From positions 1-20,506 of the forward strand of contig NZ_JBQEKA010000054.1 in the NCBI RefSeq assembly GCF_052103615.1: 20,506 nucleotides of DNA, in the 5' to 3' direction. The notes beneath the pieces were generated by a model, which saw nothing but the letters and a program-made list of their open reading frames with translations, did not search any database and was not told the DNA's origin. This DNA comes from Kerstersia sp052103615. GTDB lineage: Bacteria; Pseudomonadota; Gammaproteobacteria; Burkholderiales; Burkholderiaceae_B. How positions within the stretch are numbered: the stretch's first letter is position 1; each line of letters opens with the position of its first letter. This document shows positions 15,143-20,506 of the stretch, one piece after another. The position numbers and the translations under genes were made by a program.

Positions 15143-16240
15143 TTACAGGGCCGAGACCATACGGCGTTCGCTTTCCAGATACTCGCGCGACTGCATCTCG
15201 ACAATGCGCGACACCGTGCGATGGAATTCGTTGGCCATGGGGCCATCGACATACAGTTGCTCGGCCTCGCATTGCGCCGACATCACCAGTTTCACCTTGT
15301 GGTCGTACAGCACATCTATCAGCCAGGTAAAACGGCGCGCCGCCGACGCATCCCGCGCCGTCATGCGCGGCACATCCGACAGCAGCACGGCCTCGAAACG
15401 CGCCGCCAGGGCCAGGTAATCATTCTGGGAACGCGGGCCATCGCACAAGGTGGTGAAATCAAACCACACCACATCGTCGGCCAGGCGCACCGCCTTCAGT
15501 TGGCGATGCTCGACTTCCAGCACCGGCGGCTCCTGGCTCGGGGTCTGGGCGAAATGGGCGAAGGCCCGTTCCATATGGGCATCCGCCTGCGGCCCGAGCG
15601 GCGTGTAATAGCACTCGACCTGCTCCAGCGCGCGCTGCCGGTAATCCACGCCGGTATCCACATTCATGATATCCATGCGGTCCTGGATCAGGGCGATGGC
15701 GGGCAGGATGCGGTCGCGGTGCAGGCCTTCGGGATAGAGGGTCGAAGGCTCGTAATTGGAGGTCATGATGAACGACACGCCATATTCGAACAGCTTGAGC
15801 AGCAAGCGGTACAGAATCATGGCATCGGCCACATCCGACACGTGGAATTCGTCGAAACAGATCAGCTGATATTTTTCAGCGACACGGCGGGCCACCTCAT
15901 CAAGCGGGTCCTCCATGCCTTTCACGGACTCCAGTTCCTTGTGCACGCCGCGCATGAACTCGTGAAAATGCAGGCGGCCTTTGCGCTCGACTGGCGCCGT
16001 CTCGAAAAAAGCATCCATCAGAAAGCTTTTGCCGCGCCCCACGCCACCCCAGAAATAGACGCCGCGCGGCGCCGGCTCATGGCGCCGGAACAGACGGCCA
16101 AACAGGCCGCTTTCGCGCTTCAGATAGACTTCCCAGTCGTCGTAATAGCGTTGCAGGCGTTCTATCGCCTTGCGCTGCGCGGCATCCGGCTGGTAGCCGC
16201 GCTCGGCCAGAGCATGTTCGTAGTACTCGATGACATTCAT
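15143..16240 (-). CDS. zapE: cell division protein ZapE (AFG1-like ATPase)
   Basis: AFG1/LACE1-family P-loop ATPase, 365 residues (E. coli ZapE 375). In E. coli it binds FtsZ at the constricting ring and destabilises FtsZ polymers in an ATP-dependent way; it is cytoplasmic. Walker A is GGVGRGKS (residues 65-72, in YFWGGVGRGKSFLMDAF) and Walker B is LICFDEFHVSD (Asp130, Glu131). RLHFHEFMRGVH, IMTSNYEPSTLYPEGLHRDR and the C-terminal RFTWLIDVLYDHKVKL are also family-typical. The ATG at 16240 starts the conserved MNVIEYYEHALAERGYQ and has GGAG about 10 bp upstream; the ATG at 16285 would add fifteen non-conserved residues. In many betaproteobacteria zapE follows the 2-oxoglutarate dehydrogenase genes; here tetR lies upstream instead, so that linkage is not kept. 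Confidence 0.94.
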   Translation of the reverse strand: MNVIEYYEHALAERGYQPDAAQRKAIERLQRYYDDWEVYLKRESGLFGRLFRRHEPAPRGVYFWGGVGRGKSFLMDAFFETAPVERKGRLHFHEFMRGVHKELESVKGMEDPLDEVARRVAEKYQLICFDEFHVSDVADAMILYRLLLKLFEYGVSFIMTSNYEPSTLYPEGLHRDRILPAIALIQDRMDIMNVDTGVDYRQRALEQVECYYTPLGPQADAHMERAFAHFAQTPSQEPPVLEVEHRQLKAVRLADDVVWFDFTTLCDGPRSQNDYLALAARFEAVLLSDVPRMTARDASAARRFTWLIDVLYDHKVKLVMSAQCEAEQLYVDGPMANEFHRTVSRIVEMQSREYLESERRMVSAL

Positions 16241-16319
16241 GCGCCCATCACTCCATGGCAGTCGCAGACCAAGCGAGAGACGCACTGCAAGGTGCCTTCA
16301 TCTTCCGCTCAAAAGAACG

Positions 16320-16325
16320 ATTGTA
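16320..16325 (-). promoter_or_regulatory. candidate -10 box for zapE
   Basis: The minus strand reads TACAAT here, 5/6 to TATAAT, about 80 bp upstream of the zapE start. The -35 region 17-18 bp further up (TGTTTC) is poor. The spacer 16241-16432 holds no gene otherwise. Confidence 0.3.
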
Positions 16326-16365
16326 AGGGCGGGTTGGCGGCAGAAACACAGATATCCCGGAAAAT

Positions 16366-16381
16366 CCTGTTAAAAAACAGG
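16366..16381 (-). terminator. weak hairpin after tetR
   Basis: CCTGTT (16366-16371) and AACAGG (16376-16381) form a perfect 6-bp stem with a four-base loop. On the minus strand the stem is followed by ATTTT. It lies about 50 bp after the tetR stop. The stem is short and AT-rich at its tip, so termination strength is uncertain. Confidence 0.4.
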
Positions 16382-16432
16382 CGGCCCAATCCGTTGCCAT
16401 CGCTGCTTGCGCCCCCGCGCTCATGCGCGCGC

Positions 16433-17065
16433 CTAGGCTGCCCCGTCCGCAGGCGCGCCCGGCGGCGGCAGCAGCCTCAGGCAATTGTCAGCCAGCGCCT
16501 GCGCGAACGGCGCCACCGCTTCCGCCCGCGACGCGATCAGATCGTCGGTCGCGCCATGCACGCCGGCATAGATCAGCAGCGCGGCCATGCGCGGCCGTGG
16601 CGCCGCCCAGACGCCCGCTTGCGCCCCGCCCTCGATGATGCGTAGCAACTGCGCCAGGATGGCATTGCGCGCCGGGTTGTCACGATCCAGGTGATGGTGG
16701 TTGGTATAAACCATATCGTGAGTCCGGTAGGTTTGCGCGTAAGCCGCGACGCTGGCCGTGATCCAGGCCCGCAGCCGCCCGTGCCAGTCCTGCGCGCCAC
16801 AGGCCGAGACTGCCGTTTCCAGACTGGCCAGGAACTGCTGGGTGTAGCGGCGCTCCAGCGCCTCCAGCATCTCGTGCTTGGCGGAAAAGTAGTGGTAGAA
16901 GGTTCCCTTGGCGACACCCGCCCGTTCCACGATCTCGCTGACGGTGGTGGCTTCCACCCCTTTTTCCAGGAACAAGGCCTCGGCTGCCGCCATCAACTCT
17001 TCCAGCCTCACCTCGGCGGGCTTGGTGCGCGTTGCCTTGGGGCGGGCAGCGGCAGGCGCGTCCAT
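16433..17065 (-). CDS. TetR-family transcriptional repressor
   Basis: Ligand-responsive DNA-binding repressor, 210 residues, a usual size for the family. The N-terminal helix-turn-helix spans about residues 21-67: EELMAAAEALFLEKGVEATT, then SEIVERAGVAKGTFYHYFSA, with the hallmark GTFYHYF recognition-helix end. The C-terminal ligand/dimer domain is divergent, as is normal. The ATG at 17065 is chosen because GGAG lies 4 bp upstream; in-frame ATGs at 17092 and 17107 would add 9 or 14 residues and are possible, while the longest frame from 17251 runs through the 11-bp repeats and is unlikely. It is divergent from a DHA2 drug exporter whose promoter carries a TetR-type palindrome, so it most likely represses that exporter and perhaps itself, with inducer probably an exported compound (inference). 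Confidence 0.92.
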   Translation of the reverse strand: MDAPAAARPKATRTKPAEVRLEELMAAAEALFLEKGVEATTVSEIVERAGVAKGTFYHYFSAKHEMLEALERRYTQQFLASLETAVSACGAQDWHGRLRAWITASVAAYAQTYRTHDMVYTNHHHLDRDNPARNAILAQLLRIIEGGAQAGVWAAPRPRMAALLIYAGVHGATDDLIASRAEAVAPFAQALADNCLRLLPPPGAPADGAA

Positions 17066-17138
17066 GGCGGTCTCCACTCGATTGGCTGTCATCCTTTTTG
17101 CACTCATGATTAAGGGGTTACGCAACACGCACGGCCGT

Positions 17139-17189
17139 CCTGATGATCCTGATATGGCCCTGATATGGTCCTGATAGGGCCCGGATGGC
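17139..17189. repeat. 11-bp direct repeats (iteron-like) between tetR and the exporter
   Basis: Core units are CCTGATATGGC (17148-17158), CCTGATATGGT (17159-17169) and CCTGATAGGGC (17170-17180), flanked by shorter relatives CCTGATGAT (17139-17147) and CCGGATGGC (17181-17189). The 11-bp period is close to one helical turn, so equivalent bases face the same side of the helix. The array is 75-125 bp upstream of the tetR start and about 120 bp from the exporter -35 box. The stretch between it and the promoter (17190-17300) shows only an A-rich run at 17288-17295. Confidence 0.8.
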
Positions 17190-17307
17190 CAGTGGCGCGC
17201 AGGACTGAAACAGGCGGCTGCGGCCCGCCCCGGTTTGCGGCAGCCCGGCACGGCGGCAGTCTAATTGAAATCTTCGCATAGCGAGCGAAAAAAAATCGAA
17301 TCAACAA

Positions 17308-17336
17308 TTGACCGACGGTCAGTCGATTGATAGCAT
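17308..17336 (+). promoter_or_regulatory. sigma-70 type promoter of the DHA2 exporter gene
   Basis: TTGACC (17308-17313, 5/6 to TTGACA) is followed by exactly 17 bp and TAGCAT (17331-17336, 4/6 to TATAAT). The predicted transcript start near 17343 leaves a leader of about 45 nt before the ATG at 17388. The operator palindrome lies on the -35 box and spacer. Confidence 0.7.
17309..17321. promoter_or_regulatory. TetR-type operator palindrome
   Basis: TGACC-GAC-GGTCA is a perfect 5-bp inverted repeat around a 3-bp centre. Imperfect symmetry extends it to about 17301-17330 (TCAA.CAAT on the left against ATTGA on the right). Position over the -35 box and start of the spacer is what a repressor that blocks RNA polymerase would use, and the ACCGACGGT core is common in TetR-family operators (family knowledge). 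Confidence 0.75.
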
Positions 17337-17387
17337 GATGCAAATACAGATAACCATTCGCATCTTTCCGCACGGAAACTCCTCATC

Positions 17388-18872
17388 ATGAATACCGCAC
17401 GCCGCCGTGCCGCTCTTGCCGCCGCCTATCTCGGCACCTTTCTGGCGACCCTGGACATCAGCATCGTCAACGTCGCCCTGCCTACCATGCAAACCGCCCT
17501 GGATACCGATATCGCGGGTTTGCAGTGGGTCGTCAACGCCTATGCCATCTGCCTGTCTGCCTTCATGCTATCCGCCGGACCGGCATCCGACCGTCATGGC
17601 CACAAGCGTGCCTGGCTGGCTGGCGTCGTCCTGTTCACCGCGGGTTCGGCGCTGTGCGGGCTGGCCCCGACACTGGGCATACTGCTGGCGGGCCGCGCCG
17701 TCCAGGGCCTGTCCGCCGCCCTGCTGATCGCTGGCGCCCTGCCCATCCTCACGCATATTTTCCCGGAGCCCAAGGCGCGCGCCAGCGCCATCGGCGGCTG
17801 GTCGGCTTTCTCCGCCCTGGCCTTGATCCTCGGCCCGCTGCTGGGCGGCCTGCTCTTGGACAGCTTCGGCTGGCAAAGCATTTTCCTGATCAATCTGCCA
17901 TTGGGTCTGCTGGCTATCGCCCTGGGCGCCTGGGGCATCCCCGAGCGCCGCTTTCCCGATCATGCGGCCCGCGACCCCTGGGGCCAGGCCCTGAGCATTC
18001 TGGCCCTCGGCGCCTTGGCCTATGGCCTGATCCAGGCGGGTGAAACCGGGTTTGCCACGCCCTTGACCTTGCTGACGCTGGGCCTGGCGCTGGTGTGCCT
18101 GCTGCTCTTCGCCATGGTGGAAAGACGCGTCGAGCGCCCGCTGCTGCCCCTGGCGCTGTTCCGCCAACCCGCTTTTGTGCTGGCCAACAATGCCTCGTTC
18201 ATGCTGGGTTTCGCCTATTACAGCAGCCTCTTTTTCTTCTCGATCTACCTGCAGCAAATCCATGGCTGGTCACCGGTGGAAACCGGCTGGCGCATGATGC
18301 CGCAGTTCTTCGTCACGGGTTGCCTGTCCATGCTGTTCGGGCGCCTGGGCATGTGGCTGCCGGTACGCACGCTGATGATCAGCGGCTATGCGCTGATCGC
18401 CATCGCCATGTTTGCCATGATGCTATGCGATGCCCAGACCGATTATGTCTTCATCGGCATCAATCTGGCGGTGCTGGGCGCGGGCGCCGGTCTGGCGGTG
18501 CCTGCCACCAGCCTGGTCATCATGGGTATGGCGCCCCCGGAGCAGGCTGGTTCCGTGTCGGCGACCATGAATGCGCTGCGCCAGGCCGGCATGACATTAG
18601 GCATCGCCTTGCTTGGCGCCTTGATGAGCAGCCGCGCCATTCATCAGCTCACGGCCAGCGCTGCCGACGCCGGGCTGCCCGATGCCCCTGCGCTGGCTTA
18701 CCAGGCCATCACCCAGCATCAGTTTCCGGCTGATCTGGCTGCGCAATTGATGGAGCGCTACATCGCCGCCATGACGGGCGGCTTCCATCTGGCCATGCTG
18801 GGCGCAGGCGTATCGGCTCTGCTGGCCATAGGCGGACTCCTGGTGCTGCGCGCCCCCGCGCAGCAGGATTGA
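17388..18872 (+). CDS. MFS drug exporter, DHA2 family (EmrB/QacA type, 14 TM)
   Basis: Proton-antiport multidrug exporter of the inner membrane, 494 residues with about 14 hydrophobic helices, typical of DHA2. LDISIVNVALP (residues 22-32) is the TM1 motif D1 with its Asp. The loop 2-3 motif A is GPASDRHGHKRAW (64-76). Motif C appears as GPLLGGLLLDSFGWQSIFLI, with its Gly-rich TM5 and the following WQSIFLINLP unique to the family. Helices after residue 200 carry the extra two TMs. Only a distant GGA precedes the ATG at 17388, but the protein begins as expected. It is divergent from tetR and under a palindrome-covered promoter. No EmrA-like adaptor gene adjoins it, so it may work alone as QacA does. 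The substrate is unknown. Confidence 0.94.
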   Translation: MNTARRRAALAAAYLGTFLATLDISIVNVALPTMQTALDTDIAGLQWVVNAYAICLSAFMLSAGPASDRHGHKRAWLAGVVLFTAGSALCGLAPTLGILLAGRAVQGLSAALLIAGALPILTHIFPEPKARASAIGGWSAFSALALILGPLLGGLLLDSFGWQSIFLINLPLGLLAIALGAWGIPERRFPDHAARDPWGQALSILALGALAYGLIQAGETGFATPLTLLTLGLALVCLLLFAMVERRVERPLLPLALFRQPAFVLANNASFMLGFAYYSSLFFFSIYLQQIHGWSPVETGWRMMPQFFVTGCLSMLFGRLGMWLPVRTLMISGYALIAIAMFAMMLCDAQTDYVFIGINLAVLGAGAGLAVPATSLVIMGMAPPEQAGSVSATMNALRQAGMTLGIALLGALMSSRAIHQLTASAADAGLPDAPALAYQAITQHQFPADLAAQLMERYIAAMTGGFHLAMLGAGVSALLAIGGLLVLRAPAQQD

Positions 18873-18876
18873 TACC

Positions 18877-18890
18877 GGCGGCGCGCCGCC
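18877..18890. terminator. palindrome between exporter and araC-type gene
   Basis: GGCGGCGCGCCGCC is a perfect 14-bp palindrome in the 24-bp spacer between the convergent exporter and AraC genes. As RNA it could form only a short stem with a tight loop, and no T-run follows, so its role as a shared terminator is tentative. Confidence 0.35.
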
Positions 18891-18896
18891 AGCGTC

Positions 18897-19886
18897 TTAA
18901 TCGGCAGGCAGCGGCCGTCCGCCCAGCTGGAAGCGCTGGCGGTAAGCGGACGGTGTCATGCCTACCACTTGCCGGAACCGGCGCGCGAAATGCGCCGGTT
19001 CACTAAAGCCGACATTTTCGGCAACTTTCACCGAAGGCTCAGAGGTAAAGGCCAGCAGGGTTTTGGCCCTATCCATGCGCCGCTCCGTGACCAGCTCCAG
19101 AAACGTCTTGCCTGTTTCGCTCTTGAGCAAATGGGCCAGGTACGTTGTCGATACGCAACTGGCCTGGGCGGCGTCGCTCAAGGTCATCTCACTGGCCAGA
19201 TTCTGCGTCACATAGCGTATGCAACGCAGCACGGCGGGTTTATAGGTCTGCGGCACCAGGCGGCGCGCATCGCAATCACGGAAATTGGCCCCATACTTTT
19301 TCCATACCAGCCCGAACAGGCTGAGCAGGTGGCTGCGTATCAGCAAATGGCTGACGGTTTCCTCATCCTGCAGGCTGCGCGCATCCTGCTCCATGCGTTC
19401 ACACATCTGCTGCAGGCGCTGCGTCTCGTCCTGGCCAAACTGGAACGTCAGGCAATGCTGGAAACGAAACGGCGCCAGTTCAGGCGCCCGGGCCAGCGGC
19501 ACCTCTGAAAGGTCCAGCACATCATGATCCAGTGAGGGCAGCAGGAACTCTTTGCTGATATTGATGATGTAGAAAACCCCGTCGGCGGCATTGGGAATGT
19601 AGTGCGCCAGAAACGGCAGGACAAAGCTCACCGTGCCCGGCCCGATCGGGCTCTCCTCGCCGCCGATGTAATGCGTGGTGCGCCCCTGGATGCTGACATA
19701 GATCTGGAAATACTCGTGCCGGTGCGGCACCGGGTTGGGCAGGCTGTTGCTCTGGTTGTGAATCCCGAAATAGGCGTGCTGGGCGCGCGTGGCCATCGTG
19801 TAGTTACTGATGGCTGCGCGGCCGACTCCCGCGCGCGTCGCGTCTGCGCCGGGCGTGGCATCTGAGGGCTGGAACGCAGGTTGCAT
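18897..19886 (-). CDS. AraC-family transcriptional regulator with cupin-type sensor domain
   Basis: Regulator of 329 residues. The N-terminal half looks like a cupin/AraC-binding domain: PHRHEYFQIYVSIQG (His55, His57) followed by GPGTVSFVLPFLAHYIPNA. The C-terminal half (about 220-322) has the two helix-turn-helices: MTLSDAAQASCVSTTYLAHL, then SVKVAENVGFSEPAHFARRF and the signature QVVGMTPSAYRQRF. The ATG at 19886 is the only ATG that keeps the N-terminus in a normal range; the ribosome binding site is weak. It is divergent from a fumarylacetoacetate-hydrolase-family gene with 123 bp between the starts, the usual arrangement for an activator of an aromatic-catabolic operon that responds to a pathway compound (inference). 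Confidence 0.92.
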   Translation of the reverse strand: MQPAFQPSDATPGADATRAGVGRAAISNYTMATRAQHAYFGIHNQSNSLPNPVPHRHEYFQIYVSIQGRTTHYIGGEESPIGPGTVSFVLPFLAHYIPNAADGVFYIINISKEFLLPSLDHDVLDLSEVPLARAPELAPFRFQHCLTFQFGQDETQRLQQMCERMEQDARSLQDEETVSHLLIRSHLLSLFGLVWKKYGANFRDCDARRLVPQTYKPAVLRCIRYVTQNLASEMTLSDAAQASCVSTTYLAHLLKSETGKTFLELVTERRMDRAKTLLAFTSEPSVKVAENVGFSEPAHFARRFRQVVGMTPSAYRQRFQLGGRPLPAD

Positions 19887-19939
19887 ACTCTTGGCGAACT
19901 GAATCGCAAGGATTGCACAGCTTTCAGCAAGCCTGTGCG

Positions 19940-19968
19940 TTGTAGGGAGAAGACCGTATTTCTAGACT
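19940..19968 (+). promoter_or_regulatory. weak candidate promoter for the FAH-family gene
   Basis: TTGTAG (19940-19945), a 17-bp spacer and TAGACT (19963-19968) have correct spacing but modest matches (the -10 is 4/6), as expected of an activator-dependent promoter. Predicted transcription would begin near 19975, about 35 nt before the start codon. Confidence 0.3.
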
Positions 19969-20009
19969 ATAGCCACTCCTTTCACAACGCTCCAGAGAGA
20001 TTAACCCCC

Positions 20010-20506
20010 ATGTCCATGCCCCCTAGCGCCACACCGCTTTCCGCCAGCACGCCGTTGCAGGTTGCCCCGACTTTCCTGGATATCGTCGGCAGCCGCCAGC
20101 CTTTTCCGGTGCGCCGTGTGTACTGCGTCGGCCGCAACTATCTGGCCCATATCCGCGAAATGAAAGAAGGCGATGAACGTGATCCGCCTTTCTTCTTCCA
20201 GAAACCGGCAGATGCCATCGTGCGCGACGGACGGGTGCCCTATCCCGTCCTGACCGATGATTTTCAATTCGAATTCGAACTGGTGATCGCCATCGGCAAA
20301 GAAGCCCAGGACCTGCCGCCCGACACCGCGCTGGACTGCGTATTCGGCTATGCCGCCGGCCTGGACATGACGCGCCGCGACCGCCAGCGGGAATGCAACA
20401 AGCGCGGCCTGCCCTGGGAACAAGGCAAATCCTTCGACCACTCCGCCCCTTGCGGCCCCATCCACCCGGTGGAGCATGTCGGCCATCTCCGCGCCGGCAC
20501 GCTCAG
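20010..20506 (+). CDS. fumarylacetoacetate hydrolase family protein, probably fumarylpyruvate hydrolase; 3' end missing
   Basis: The first 165 codons of a rightward gene cut by the window edge. After a variable 20-residue start comes FPVRRVYCVGRNYLAHIREM, then PPFFFQKPADAIV, FQFEFELVIAIGKEA, FGYAAGLDMTRRDRQRE, KRGLPWEQGKSFDHSAPCGP. These are FAH-superfamily signatures; the metal ligands are expected among Glu88, Glu90 and Asp119. The pattern 'RNY..H.REM' with 'PPFFFQKPADA' and 'GLDMTRRD.Q' recalls NagK-type fumarylpyruvate hydrolases, which cleave fumarylpyruvate to fumarate and pyruvate in the gentisate pathway. The ATG at 20010 has AGAGAG about 10 bp upstream; an ATG two codons on (20016) is possible. 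Next genes, if a maleylpyruvate isomerase (GST-like) or gentisate dioxygenase, would settle the pathway. Other FAH members (acylpyruvases) remain possible. Confidence 0.88.
   Translation, partial: MSMPPSATPLSASTPLQVAPTFLDIVGSRQPFPVRRVYCVGRNYLAHIREMKEGDERDPPFFFQKPADAIVRDGRVPYPVLTDDFQFEFELVIAIGKEAQDLPPDTALDCVFGYAAGLDMTRRDRQRECNKRGLPWEQGKSFDHSAPCGPIHPVEHVGHLRAGTL

Noticed and set aside
15221..16645. Plus-strand open frame of 474 codons opposite zapE and the end of tetR
   Set aside because: It spans two convincing minus-strand genes and has no recognisable domain.
17066..17251. N-terminal extension of the TetR protein
   Set aside because: The added sequence is a translation of the 11-bp repeats and control region; TetR proteins begin shortly before the helix-turn-helix.

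Overview
This window is ordinary chromosomal DNA from a GC-rich betaproteobacterium, most likely Burkholderiales, family Alcaligenaceae (the Bordetella/Achromobacter neighbourhood). The evidence is the bamD gene divergent from an rluD-pgeF pair, the long (449-residue) tryptophanyl-tRNA synthetase, and the overall protein style. The genus cannot be fixed by eye. I find no CRISPR array, phage, IS element, tRNA or rRNA, and no clear sign of a new defence or mobile system.

Left part (1-7157): the 5' part of pgeF and the overlapping rluD run leftward. bamD, an outer-membrane assembly lipoprotein, runs rightward from a shared intergenic promoter region. A DinG/YoaA-type iron-sulfur helicase lies convergent to bamD and divergent from tex, an RNA-binding transcription accessory protein. 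These are housekeeping genes for envelope biogenesis, RNA modification and nucleic-acid maintenance.

Middle (7158-13029): a complete tripartite RND multidrug efflux operon runs rightward: a periplasmic adaptor lipoprotein, an inner-membrane HAE1-type pump, and an OprM/NodT-type outer-membrane channel. Spacing is tight (21 bp, then a TGATG overlap) and the operon ends at a good hairpin terminator. No regulator gene adjoins it.

Right-middle (13063-16240): three leftward genes, in transcription order zapE (cell-division ATPase), trpS, and a small secreted protein of unknown function.

Right part (16433-20506): a TetR repressor is divergent from a 14-TM DHA2 drug exporter. A TetR-type palindrome sits directly on the exporter's -35/spacer region, so local drug-responsive repression is a strong inference. 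An AraC-family regulator with an N-terminal cupin-like sensor is divergent from a fumarylacetoacetate-hydrolase-family gene, cut by the window edge, that resembles fumarylpyruvate hydrolases of gentisate-type aromatic degradation.

The most unusual signal is not a gene. Four intergenic spaces carry unrelated, short, near-perfect tandem repeats: 14 bp x 4 after bamD, 14-15 bp x 3 plus a CCTG/TCTG tract upstream of dinG, 10 bp x 5 upstream of the RND operon, and 11 bp x 3-4 between tetR and the exporter. They could be slippage products (VNTR loci) or, for the 10- and 11-bp arrays near promoters, helically phased sites.
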